Positions 36,086 through 46,650 of a DNA stretch of 64,000 bases are shown here, piece by piece; position 1 is the first letter of the stretch, and the number at the start of each line of letters is the position of its first letter. This DNA is from Simmondsia chinensis (taxonomy: Eukaryota > Streptophyta > Magnoliopsida > Caryophyllales > Simmondsiaceae): NCBI GenBank assembly GCA_018398585.1, contig JAGTTD010000001.1:27225438-27289437 (forward strand), written 5' to 3'. The notes under the pieces were generated by a model that did not search any database, had not been told where the DNA came from, and saw only the letters and a list, made by a program, of their open reading frames with translations. Position numbers and translations under genes: made by a program.

Positions 36086-36304
36086 TGTCAAGGAACCATC
36101 TCACCCAAAAGCTTAAGCTAATGGGTAAAGGCCCAAGAATAGTTTTATACTCTAACATACCCCCTTACGTGAATGCCAATTGGGCTTAAAGCGTGGATTG
36201 TGCACAAGCCCATCTCATACCTTGTGCTTAATCGTTTTAATATTGAAAGTGGAGGCTGTTGAGATTCGAACTGGTGACCTCTTGGTCAAGAAGGCTCTGA
36301 TACC
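36086..36304 (-). mobile_element. TRIM-like remnant (primer site, internal region, 3' terminal repeat)
   Basis: On the minus strand: GGTATCAGAGCC (36304-36293) as primer site, a short internal part containing GAGGTCACCAGTTCGAATCT, a polypurine tract TAAGGGGGT (about 36158-36166), and a terminal repeat from TGTTAGAGTATAAAAC at 36157 to CCTTGACA at 36086 (72 bp). This layout is that of a terminal-repeat retrotransposon in miniature, of a type common in eudicots (recognised from memory). The 5' terminal repeat is missing; the primer site is joined directly to Copia RT sequence. Confidence 0.65.
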
Positions 36305-39300
36305 TGTTGAAAAGCATAAGAAATGTCCGGACGAGTAAAGGTGAGACACTAAAGGCCACCAACAATGGACCTGTATAAGGTGGGACCGCGCATGAGCTCG
36401 TCGTCCTCTATAGAGAGCTTAGACTTGGAATCAGTGGGTGCAGCAACGAGCTTGTAAGAGAGCATGTTGGTTTGGTCTAGGAGATCATGGGCGTATTTAG
36501 TTTGGGACAAGAAAAGTCCTATAGATAAGTGAGACACTAAGATCCCAAGAAAGTAAATGAGACGTCCCAAGTAGGTCAAGTCAAACTCGAATTGAAGAGA
36601 GTGAAGCAGGTCGTGAAGTACCACATTAGAGGGAAGCAGTAACAACTATATCATCAACATATACCAGTAATATAGCCATGTCATGTCCACGGTGTAAGAC
36701 AAATGAAGAGGAATCAGACTTATAGCTGCGGAAGCCCAACTTAAGTAGAAAGGTAGCAAAGCGGGTGTACCAGGCATGAGGAGCTTGCTTGAGACAATAA
36801 AGAGACTTGTTAAGCTTACAGACATGATCAAGATACTGAGAGCTGATGAAACCCCTTGGTTGCTTCATATAGACCTCTTCATTAAGTGTGCCATTGAGAA
36901 ATGCATTCTTTACATCAAGTTGATGAATAGGCCAGTGCCGAGAAGTGGCAATAGTCAAGACAGTACGAACAATAGCAGGTTTAACAACAAGATTTAAAGT
37001 TTCACCATAGTCTATGCCATACCTCTGTGTAAATCCCCGAGCAACCAAGCTTTATACCACAACATGATCAGTAGATGTCTGTTTTATGAGAAAAACCCAT
37101 TTGGAGCCAACCATGTTACCTTGAGGGGGCGGTGGAATGAGATCCCATGTCTTATTACGAATAAGAGCATTGAATTCATCGAGCATTGCATGCTTCCAAT
37201 TATCATCGGTAAGAGCCTGCTTATAAGAAAATGGAACCTCGGGCAACGAACTATGAGCAATCATAGAAGGTCTCAGAAGAGGTTTCACAATACCAGCTCG
37301 AGCACAAGTCACCGTGGGATGAATAGAGAAAGAAGAAGGAACCAAAGACCGGGCAGGGGGAGGAGCGGTTGCCTCGGGTGGAGCCGCAAGCGGTTCGGTA
37401 GGTGCAGGGGGCGCCGCTGCAGGCGTAGCCTGAGGGGCAGCTGCGGTTGGGCCAAGCAGGCAAACGGTGATGATGCAAGCGGTGGGGAGAAGACATAGTG
37501 AAGACAATTCCATGTAGCTTGAGAGAAGGTTCCCAACAGTGCGAAAGGAAAGTTTGCTTCATCAAAAACAACATGCCTCAAAATAATGACTTTATTAGTA
37601 GAAAGGTCCAAACATTTTTAACCTTTATGACTCGGTGGATACCCTATGAAGACACATAAAGTACAGCGCGGGGCAAGCTTGTGTGAAGTAGTGGCCCCCA
37701 TATTTGGATAGCAGGCACTGCCGAATACCCGAAGGTGATCGTAATTAACTTTCTTCTTATATAAACGTTGGAAAGGAATCTTTTTCTTGATGGAAGTGGA
37801 TGGCATTAGGTTGATAATATGAGCTGCAACAGAAACTCCTTCAACCCAAAATTCTAACGGTATACAAGCTTGGAACAAGAGGGAACGCATCATGTTACTA
37901 ATAATGTAGTGCATGCGTTCAGCTTTCCCATTCCTTTGGGAGGTATGAGGATAAGAGACCCTACTGAGAATGCTTCTTTGTAGAAAAGGTCCATTAAAGT
38001 CACGGTTGATAAATTCAGTACCATTATCACATTTAAAATGTTTGATTTCCATACAAAATTAATTCAACACAAGATTACGAAACTGACAGGTCAAAAACCT
38101 TAGATTTGGCACGCATAAAATAAATCCACACAAAATGAGAGTAATCTTCCAATAATAACAAATAATACTTAAAATCACTGAAACTGATAACAGGTGATGT
38201 CCATGCATCGGAATGAACAATATCAAAAAGATGCGTAGTAGTGGTTATAGACTTTTGAAAAGGCAAATGACTATGCTTACCTAATTGGCAAGCATGACAC
38301 AAACTAGACTATGAAAAACTAGAACAAGAAATAAACTTTTGCTTAACTGATGTGGACAAAACTGGTTCTCTTGGATGGCCCAAGCGACGGTGCCAAAGAG
38401 AGGAGGAGACTCGAGATGCAATGAACGATGTATGAAAAGAGGATGATCATGGAACAGTGAAGAGAGGCCCCGAGCTAACACAACAAATGATGGTGGACTT
38501 TAATTTAGGATCCTTGACAGAAAAGCCAAAACAATCAAATTCAAGAAGACAGTTATTATCAGAACAAAACTGACAAACAAAAAGTAAGTTTTTGGATAGA
38601 CATGGAATGAATAGCACTTTATTTAAAGTAAAATGACCTGCAGGAGTAGAGATAAAACATGACCCAATGCCCATAATAGAAAGGGATGCACCATTACCAA
38701 CTAAGATTCCATTACAGCAAGTATATGGAGACAAGGAAGTGAGGATACCTGGGTTATTTGTCATGTGAGAGGAAGCCCCACTATCCATGACCTAGGATGA
38801 GTCAAGTATAGGGGTGGAATATGACTATGGGGGAAACTGACTCACATCAAAGCCTGGGTAAAAACCATATCCAGTGGTACAAGCATTATTTGTTGGATGA
38901 AATTGTGGATAAGAAGGTACGTTACCACCCTGAGGAGCAGAGCCAAAATGAGGCGTGTGATACGGCATGGGCCACGGCATAGGCTACGGCCTGCCCCTAA
39001 AATCCGGACTCCACATGTTCTGCATCCATGGGTCTCCATAACCATGACCATGATGTCCACGACCTTAACCATTACCTTGACCATTACCAAACTAATTTCC
39101 AGAACCGGGTGCTTGCGAAATTTGATAAGCAGAGAAAGCAACAGGTTGCTCGGGAGCTGGCACTTGCAGCTGCTGCTGGGTGGGCACGGTGCTGGCCAGG
39201 GGTGGCGGTTGGACCACCTGGTTGGTGCCGGTGGCAAGGAGAAGAGTACGGGAATTGGTGTTAGCATTCTTAAGACGAGATTCTTCATTCATTAACATAG

Positions 39301-39958
39301 ACCGAGCCTCAATAAACGAGGAAAAAGGGACTCTAGATGTAATAGAGGTACAAACAGCATGAAAGTCTTTTTGATAAGAAAGACCATCCACGGCAGCTCT
39401 ATCAATGTCAGAGATAGAGGCGCATACAGATTTAAGATTATCAGCCAGGGATTTGATTTTAGTGAGGTATGCTAACGTGGAAAGATTTCCATTCTTTATG
39501 TTTGTTAATTCAAGTTTGTATTGCAATTGGCATAATTGAGCGAAATTAGTAAAACGTCTAGTGATGGAACTCCAAAGAGATGCAGCAGTTAAATTTCATC
39601 ATCACCACATACAGTACTAGCAAGGTTAGAGAAAATAGTACCAAGTATCCAAGGTATCATTAACAACGGGTGAAAGAGATGAACCGTCCAGATGATCATC
39701 AATGGCATAGCCCCGATAGGCGGAGATAAACGAGCGGCGCCAGACTAAGTAGGTTGATGGATCATTCAAATCAAGAGTGGATGATATGTGCTGTCGAATA
39801 TTAGAGATGCTGAATGGTGTGGGAAGGGATAGGGTACCACCAGTAGTAGGCATCGTGGAAGTGGCGCTGGTGACTGGAGAGGCAACGGAAGAGGTAGCGT
39901 CCGCCATAATGCAAAGAGAGAAAGAGAATGAAGGCTGGCGGCGGCTAGGGTTTGCCAA
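36305..39958 (-). pseudogene. Ale/Retrofit-like Copia gag-pol, 3'-truncated
   Basis: Minus-strand order: gag from MADATSSVASP (about 39905; 39958-39092, with NDPSTYLVWRRSFISAY and the UBN2-like core), protease (38788: MDSGASSHMT), pre-integrase, integrase zinc finger and core (38302-37618: CHACQLGKHSHLPF; HFKCDNGTEF; RNGKAERMHYIISNMMRSLL), proline/alanine-rich linker (37513-37250), RT (37200-36349; NKTWDLIPPPP, QLDVKNAFLNGTLNEEVYM; intact YVDD at 36650-36661) continuing with a frameshift to TFTRPDISYAFQQ at 36305. RNase H and 3' LTR are missing. Frameshifts and a stop just before the protease make it inactive. Plus-strand frames at 37064-37498 and 38897-39295 are antisense shadows. Confidence 0.88.
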
Positions 39959-40045
39959 ATTAGGGTTTCGACTTTTTTTTTTTTTTTTTAAATGGAAAGA
40001 ATTAAATGGAGGCTAGAGTTTGTCCTTACAAGAGGGCTTGGGAGA

Positions 40046-40057
40046 GCTCTGATATTA
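40046..40057 (-). other. Primer binding site of Ale-like Copia
   Basis: TAATATCAGAGC on the minus strand directly follows the LTR end CTTTCA. It is one to two bases off the TGGTATCAGAGC consensus. Gag starts about 100 bp downstream, giving a short leader with a poly-A/T run. Confidence 0.7.
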
Positions 40058-40255
40058 TGAAAGAATGAGGAGCGTACATAGAGCAGTGGCCTTCTTGTAC
40101 ATTTATAGAATTATAATGGGCTTTACATGATATACAAAGAAGGCCCATTAGGCTCAGTTACATACAATAGTAATACCTATACGATATAGTCTAATATAGT
40201 CATTATCATTACTTTTTATAAAATAATCTGTAGCTTCCAAATTAATCTTATAACA
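40058..40255 (-). mobile_element. 5' LTR of Ale-like Copia (198 bp, boundaries inferred)
   Basis: On the minus strand TGTTATAAGATT (40255) to CATTCTTTCA (40058), with TATAAATG near 40103 as a possible TATA box. Short LTRs of this size are usual for Ale/Retrofit. The partner LTR is lost, so the outer end rests on the TG...CA rule and size alone. Confidence 0.6.
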
Positions 40256-40559
40256 TGAAAAAGTTTCTGAAAAAATAACAAAATAAAATCAAGATAGTTA
40301 TTGCGTGTGTTAATACATAATTGTTTTACTTAGTAGATTTACTAGTGGGCCTACCTTACGTCATTTTATCCCTTTAATTCAAGTTCTAAGGTTTTTTTTT
40401 TTAATAATAATAATAAAATATTTAAGTTGTGCTTTATTCTGTTTAATAAGATTTATGTAACCCTATTAATCTTCAAAATTTAAATGATAAAAATTAAATT
40501 TCACTTTGATAATATTATGTTACAATTGATTATTTGTTCACTCTTGATGGTGGAATTGT

Positions 40560-41640
40560 TGATTGATTATTGCTAAGTGGACCATGGAGGCTAAGATAGT
40601 ATTTGTACTCACTGCCAGTGATAAGGTAATATGATTAAGTGAATTATTATTGATAAGCAGGATGGACTAGCACCCTATGTCATCATATACTGCGATATTA
40701 CGATAACCAGTGTTGGGGGTGCATAACAAGTATTATGATAGAAAACTTAGAGATGTGATAAGAAGTATAATATAGTGAGGTCATATCTCATGAAGGACGC
40801 CATTAAATGTTGATCATGTGAGAAATGTTGACAATATAGAAAATTCGTTAACAAAAAAACCTCTAGCTAGAGGAAAGATTTGGGTTGTATCGAGGACGAT
40901 GGACTTAAGACCGGAAAAGAAGCTAGTCATCTATGAGAATACCTTGAAAACGGGCAAAAGAATCATAGAGTGATCGCGGGGTTGTCATACATCTTATTTT
41001 TTGTTCATCCCTATGGTTGCATCATGCTTATTTGTGGCGATGGTTAGGTTGAGCAAGTTACGTTTTTAATGAATCTATAGGCCTTATGTTGGGCTAGGGT
41101 ATAAGGCCACAAGTATACTCTTGATATACCCACCTAGTGTAGAAGTAAGGCCACTTCCTACTAGAGTTTGGGCTAACTCTCTAGAGCACTTATTAATCCA
41201 GAATGTAGCATAGGGCCATAATGTTCATGCTTTAGAGAGCCTATGAATACCTTGGGTACCATGTGTGTGAAGTACTCTATATGCCGTCAAGCAACCAAAG
41301 TTTAAAGGTTAAGTCCCCCGTGGTTCTAGTATGGGAGTTGTTAAAACACTAAGTTAGGGTTTTAAGGCTTTACTTCTCTCATGATGCGTGGGATCCTTAC
41401 TTAGCCAAAGATTTTTTTTAATATCTTTACTTTTTATTAAAATGAGTGGGGAATTGTTGGGTATTTATAAAGCATACATTTTCTACTTATCATCATCATA
41501 GTTACTGCGTATTAAGAATAATTGATGTTCCATTAAATATCATGCATTCTGTTACGTTTTTAAAATTCAATTTTAGCTTGTTATTTATGGTTGCATATTG
41601 AATGGAAACAATTATATATTGTATATATGATAAAATTTAG
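40560..41640 (+). mobile_element. Copia 3' end: RNase H remnant, UTR, polypurine tract, LTR start
   Basis: The plus strand reads RKLRDVIRS then VDHVRNVDNIENSLTKKPLARGKIW (about 40720-40900), the RNase H end of Copia pol (compare DHVRTEDNLADPLTK). After about 500 bp of UTR comes GAGTGGGGAAT (41444-41454), a polypurine tract, and TGTTGGGTATTTATAAAG at 41455, the likely 3' LTR start. The LTR fades into AT-rich sequence by about 41640. This family is different from the other Copia elements in the window. Confidence 0.7.
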
Positions 41641-42362
41641 GGTAAATTACACAAAACTTTCATATCTTTTGCTTCAATAATAAAAAATCCTCCTCACAAA
41701 TAAAACCACTCACTAAACCCCTCACTATTAAAAATGCTCAATCAACTTTTTTTCTTTAAATATTTTGCCCCTCAAAATAAAAGAGGTTAAGTGTTTGATT
41801 TTATTTTTAGGGAAAAAATATGAGGATTTTTTATATTATTAAAAATAGGGAGTTTTTTATATTTAATTAATTATAGTAATGATATTATAAGTTAAGAATA
41901 TAAAAAATATTTTTAAAATTTCATAAGAAACTATTATGAAATAAAATATAATATTTTTGTTTAAAATAATTTTTAAATTAGATAAATAGATTTGATATTA
42001 AAAAAATATAAGAATTAAAAAAATAGAAAAATAATTTTGGAAAAAGTTTAAAAATATAATAATACTTTTTAGCATTGATAAAAATAGATTAATAAATTTA
42101 AAATTAAAAAAGTGTATGAATTAAAAATTATAAATTTTCTAGTTTTAGTCAAAATAGTGACTTTATATATTTAGCGAAAGATAAGAGCTTTATATTGTTT
42201 CGCAAAAGATATAAGAGTTTTCTGTTATTCATATAAACATAACTACATAAATTAATTATAATAATAATATTATAAATTTTAAAGATAATAAAATACTTTT
42301 TAAATGTTAAAAAAATACAATAAGATAACATGTAATAATTATTGGTTAACAAATTTTAAAAT
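41641..42362. other. AT-rich intergenic sequence with a dispersed repeat
   Basis: No gene. The segment 41850-41990 reappears at 48870-48970 (shared run TTTAATTAATTATAGTAATG, then AAGTTAAGAA and AATATTTTT), so part of it is a dispersed repeat, possibly a MITE. GGGTAAATTACACAAAAC at 41641 resembles the start of common plant MITEs. No target duplication was defined. Confidence 0.4.
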
Positions 42363-42530
42363 TAGATTAATAAATTTAATCTAACGGACCCCATTAGAAC
42401 TCCGAAGTTAAGCGTGCTTGGGCGAGAGTAGTACCAGGATGGGTGACCTCCTGGGAAGTCCTCACCCTTAGGTTGGGGGCACTGAAAAACAGCCTCTCTT
42501 CAGGTTAACACCCTGAAGGAGGAAGGCTGG

Positions 42531-42916
42531 TGCTACGTTTGTGGTTAATTCACAAACGTAAGCTAGGATAAAGAGAATATGAGATGAGAAAGAATATAGA
42601 GTTTAGATGAGAGAAAGAAGGGAAAGGGATGAGAAAGTAGAGGGGATATCAAGGATATCAATTCATTCATCAAAGTTATGAGGTTACAAGCCTAAGCCTT
42701 ACTATTTATACTACTTATATGATATGATCTACTACATTGCATCTAACTCATGCCATAACCATCCTAAGCTCTAGACTTCACTTATTACATGACCTCACCA
42801 AAGCTTAAGCTACTAATTACAATATCAACTAGCTATTACAACTCAATGGGCTCAATTCTATGCCTTATTACATTTATACTTTATTTCGTATGCCCCCTAT
42901 TATGAGAATCGTAACA
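42531..42916 (-). mobile_element. Inverted LTR (type X) at the left end
   Basis: On the minus strand it starts TGTTACGATTCTC at 42916 and ends CACAAACGTAGCA at 42531; the purine tract AAAGGGGGGAGTA precedes it (42917-42931, minus). It forms a near-perfect inverted repeat with 42966-43341, with only about 50 bp between the arms. Its U5 end is joined to the host target copy. Confidence 0.88.
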
Positions 42917-42965
42917 ATACTCCCCCCTTTAAAAGATTCTTGTCCCCAAGAATCAAGAAGGAAGT

Positions 42966-43341
42966 TGAATAATAGGAGGCATATGAAATAAAGTATAAAT
43001 GTAATAAGGCATGGAATTGAGCCTATTGAGTTGTAATAGCTAGTTGATATTGTAATTAGTAGCTTAAGCTTTGGTGAGGTCATGTAATAAGTGAAGTCTA
43101 GAGCTTAGGATGGTTATGGCATGAGTTAGTTGCAATGTAGTAGATCATATCATGTAAGTAGTATAAATAGTAAGGCTTAGGCTTGTAACCTCATAACTTT
43201 GATGAATGAATTGATATCCTTGATATCCCCTCTACTTTCTCATCCCTTTCGCTTCTTTCTCTCATCTAAACTCTATATTCTTTCTCACCTCATATTCTCT
43301 TTATCCTAGCTTACGTTTGTGAATTAACCACAAACGTAACA
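42966..43341 (+). mobile_element. Direct LTR (type X), 5'-shortened
   Basis: It starts TGAATAATAGGAGGC and ends CACAAACGTAACA, directly before the primer site ATTGGTATCAGAGCC (43342-43356). It lacks the first 14 or so bases (TGTTACGATTCTC) of the inverted copy. The leader that follows (43357-43505) is shared with the type Y element and is cut off at 43505 by the next LTR. Confidence 0.85.
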
Positions 43342-43505
43342 ATTGGTATCAGAGCCTTGATTTGGCTTCCGAATCAAGCTCATATCCGGAAAGAAATTAA
43401 AAAATACGATTAGTTGTATTGCAATTAATCAATAAAAACAATTGTGTTGCAAATTTAGTTCAGATTTTTGGGATCAGAATTCAAATCTAAATTTTGAAGT
43501 GAGCT

Positions 43506-43914
43506 TGAATAATAGGGGGCATATGAATTTAATAAGTGATGTGTGTTAGTTGATTTAGTTAAGGTCGGATATGTAGTTGATGTCCTTTGATATTTTGATA
43601 TAATAAATCGAGTATGTGTTTGCAGGGTTTGAATTGGCCTTTTGGCGCCAAAGTTAGTTAGGGTGCTCCCGGTTGTTGTTTTGGCGGGAGTTTAGTTTAA
43701 GTGTTGGGATTTTGAAGGCTTGTTTCAATTTCCCTTTATATAGAGTGATCTTGTGTAATTTTGAGGCATTCAATGAAAATACTAAACCATCTCTTTTGAG
43801 ATAAACTTCTTTCTCTCATCTAAACTCTTCTAATTTCTCATCTCCTTCCCTTCTTTCTCATCCCATACTCTCTTTATCCTAACCTACGTTTGTGAATTAA
43901 TCACAAACATAACA
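43506..43914 (+). mobile_element. 5' LTR (type Y)
   Basis: It starts TGAATAATAGGGGGC and ends CACAAACATAACA. It matches the 3' LTR at 47749-48177 except for its start, which lacks TGTTATGATTCTC and a short internal duplication. Its U3 has paired E2F-type motifs. The primer site ATTGATATCAGAGCC follows (43915-43929). Confidence 0.88.
43641..43689 (+). promoter_or_regulatory. Paired E2F-type motifs in LTR U3
   Basis: TTTGGCGCCAAA (43641-43652, a perfect palindrome) and TTTGGCGGGA (43680-43689) both fit the E2F consensus TTTSSCGS. The same pair is kept in the 3' LTR at 47904-47915 and 47943-47952. E2F factors drive S-phase genes, so the element may be expressed in dividing cells; that is inference. 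Confidence 0.55.
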
Positions 43915-44921
43915 ATTGATATCAGAGCCTTGATTTGGCTTCCGAATCAAGCTCATATAAGGAAAGAAATTAATTGTATTGCAATTAATCAATAAAAACA
44001 ATTGTGTCACTGAGTTAATTCAGAATTTGTGATTTGAATTCAAACCTGAAACTGGTATTGATTTGGCGGTTATTGCACCAGTTTTCAGCAAGTGACTAAG
44101 AGGTGTTGCGGTTGGGATTTTAATTGAGTGAATTACATCGAACAAAAGTTCAATTGATCAGTATTGTTGAGTATATTCAACATCAAGCTGATTTAGATTA
44201 AAATTTATAAGAATCGATCAAGCAATTTGCTGAAGAAGTTTAGTGCTGAAGCAAGTTTGAGTTGCTGAAGAAGTGGTGCTGAGCTACCTGTCCTTGTTCG
44301 ACCACTCATTTGAATCTGTGGCGAAGAGGTTACAAGTGGGCTAATTGATCCACGTTGCACTTGATCATCATCAAAAGATCACAAAACAAGCTGAATAGAG
44401 GTTTAATCAGTTTCTCCAACTCAGAAATTGAAGTCGAGGTAATTGTTCTGAACAGCAAGTTCAAACTCGATTCAAATCTGTTCTTCTTGCTAGATTGTAA
44501 TGAAATTGTGTTGATAAGCTTAGAAGTGGTGAGGATCCATCAGAATTTGCGTTGATTCTTAAGAATTTTATGTATCGAGAACTCTGACAGCATAGGCGAA
44601 ATTCTGACAGTAGAAAGGAGAAACGTAAATTGTTGAAACCTGATTTCGTTCATGAAGTTTGCTTTAGGTATTGTGTTGAATACTTGATTGCGAGCTTGAG
44701 TCGAGCTTAGGTCAGAAGTGTAAGTCGAATTAATCAACTAACATTGCGGTTAGGGTTTGTTCGAACTTCCTCTGCTCATAGTTCGTCAGTAGGGTTTGAA
44801 TATGCGGTGATTCTTAAAACTAAACTTGAAAGCTCCGAAAATTGTCGATTTTAAACATTTGTGCTGCTATTAATTCGAAGATCATTCGGATCAATTCACA
44901 AGTGTGAAGTTAAGAGCGATT

Positions 44922-45575
44922 ATGGATGGTAGTGATGCAACAGGTCAGGATCGGCTTACGAATGCATACTTTGACTGTAGGATGCAGCAATTTTGCGATG
45001 AATTATTACAGGTGATGCAGCAAATCAATGGCAAGGTTGATCCGCAAGTTCAACAGCTTGAATCAGACAAATCTGATGAGGTCATTTTTCAATCATAAAA
45101 ATTGGAGGATAGGATTAACAAGTGTTGGGATCAGTGTAGGGAGGAACTTGAAGTAAAATTAGCTGAGATTCAAGAACAATGTAGAAGGCCAAACTCTTCC
45201 GCAGTAGCTGAAGTGCACATTGTGTAGCCACTTAATGTAGTTGAAGAAGAATTGGATCAAGGTAATGCCATAGTTGATGAAAACGAGTTGGATGAACCTG
45301 AGGTTGAACGTGATGATCTTTATGAAGACTCTTTGCTAGAGTTACAGTATTTTGAAGAGGATGAGCTACATCATGGCAGACTCCAAGATTGGGAGTATGA
45401 TTTTCATGTCATGGAAATGTTAAAGAATGCAAAGAGTAAAGTGAAGAATAATCATCTTAACAACGCATTGAAAGATTTTTGGGAAACAAAGAAGATCACA
45501 AAGAAGAAATCGAGGCATAAGGTTGTGTCGCAGCATATGAGGTGTGGTTGCTGTAGAAGCTATGATTCCAACTGA
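44922..45575 (+). pseudogene. Unrecognised ORF 1 of composite element (gag position)
   Basis: The frame starts at ATG 44922 (MDGSDATGQDRLTNAYF; an in-frame upstream ATG is at 44904) and runs to 45575 with two in-frame stops, at the end of 45098 and near 45225. The N-terminal part is amphipathic and probably coiled coil (MQQFCDELLQVMQQINGKVD), the middle acidic (ENELDEPEVERDDLYEDSLLELQYFEEDEL) and the end basic (KKITKKKSRHK) with CGCC. Position after the primer site and leader suggests gag, and coiled coil plus basic end fits, but there is no CX2CX4HX4C knuckle and no family I recognise. Confidence 0.45.
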
Positions 45576-45651
45576 AAAATTCGAGGTTGCTGTTGAAATT
45601 TCGCTGAGTACATCTCCAAATCCGTTAAGTATTACTCCTTGGCAAGCTTAA

Positions 45652-46650
45652 ATGCAGAATGGAAGCATTTTCATCACTGAGCAATGTGATTCTGTTGAAG
45701 ATTCAGTTGTGGCTGCTGCAGTACCTTCAAATACAGACCAAGGTATACTTAAGTTCACTTGTGGGCATGATGGAGTGTTAACTTGGGTCCATAACAACAT
45801 CGTCTTGGAGGTTGAGCAAGGTCTCATGTGTGGGGTGAGAGATTACAAGTGTATAGTGGCTGAAATGTACTATCGGCATGCCGATCGGCAAGTTCGACAT
45901 GATTTATTTCTTCATTTGAGTAGAATTATGACTTATCCAAGTGCAAGTTCTTACGATAAGTGGCCTCCTAATCCGGGAGAAGAATCTCAAGTCTATATGA
46001 AGCTGAGAAGAGTCAAGTTTTTGCTGAAAAGACGCACTCGAGCTGTAAGAGTGCGCCTCAAGGTCCACAACAGACAAAGCTGGGTTCCTTTGCTTGCAAT
46101 TGAGCTGAAGGTTGTGTACCAAGATCGTAATATGGAAAGACATATCTCTATTCAGATCCATATCAGTATCGTAGGAGCCTTAAATGACATAATTGATGAT
46201 GGCAAGCCCTTTGAACCGGGAGGGGATGAATCACAAGTGAGTGGAGAAGCTTGGCAACCGGTGTTGTTGTGTGTTAATGAAAAGTTTGGTGTCAGTGCAA
46301 GCTGTGGAAAAATGATAGAGGCTGTGGGTCATGATGAGGTTAATATCAAAGCAAGCCTTGAGGGAAAAGCTTATACATATTACAAGCTGCAAAATTCAGA
46401 AAATACACAGAGAGTGAAACTTGCTGATCAGATTCAGAATATGAATATAATTGTTGTGGCCTGTTGTGGTGGATTTGAATGGAAAAATCATATGCATAAG
46501 CTTCAATATGTCCTTAACATTTGGATAGACAAGACCCACGCAAGATTGAAGACAACTCCAGCTCAATTCAGAGTAAACATGAGCAGGGAAGTTGGAGACA
46601 GGTCAGCTCTGATTCTGAAGCAGTTTACATTTGAGCGAGAGTTCTTTTAG
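45652..46650 (+). CDS. Unrecognised ORF 2 of composite element (332 aa)
   Basis: The longest uninterrupted frame in the composite element. It begins MQNGSIFITEQC and ends KQFTFEREFF. I see no protease (D[ST]G), RT (YVDD/FADD), integrase or RNase H motif. The stretch YYRHADRQVRHDLFLHLSRIM has a second, degraded copy at 46994-47060 (MHLRHADWQVRDDIILLLS), so part of the region is duplicated. A basic patch KRRTRAVRVRLKVHNRQ lies in the middle. It could be a captured host coding sequence or a divergent element gene. It cannot be assigned a function. Retention of a 1-kb frame beside the broken ORF 1 is notable. Confidence 0.45.
   Translation: MQNGSIFITEQCDSVEDSVVAAAVPSNTDQGILKFTCGHDGVLTWVHNNIVLEVEQGLMCGVRDYKCIVAEMYYRHADRQVRHDLFLHLSRIMTYPSASSYDKWPPNPGEESQVYMKLRRVKFLLKRRTRAVRVRLKVHNRQSWVPLLAIELKVVYQDRNMERHISIQIHISIVGALNDIIDDGKPFEPGGDESQVSGEAWQPVLLCVNEKFGVSASCGKMIEAVGHDEVNIKASLEGKAYTYYKLQNSENTQRVKLADQIQNMNIIVVACCGGFEWKNHMHKLQYVLNIWIDKTHARLKTTPAQFRVNMSREVGDRSALILKQFTFEREFF

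Noticed and set aside
36220..36300. tRNA-like gene, because of GTTCGAATCT-type B box
   Set aside because: There is no cloverleaf or A box; the context (primer site, polypurine tract, terminal repeat) identifies a TRIM remnant.
37064..37498. Arginine-rich plus-strand frame
   Set aside because: It is antisense to the proline/alanine-rich linker of the Ale-like Copia pol.
38897..39295. Plus-strand 132-aa frame
   Set aside because: It is the antisense shadow of the Copia gag C-terminus.
24636..40255. Integrated plant virus (pararetrovirus) because of RT domains
   Set aside because: All RTs are of Copia type with integrase before RT and with LTRs or primer sites; no movement or coat protein was seen.
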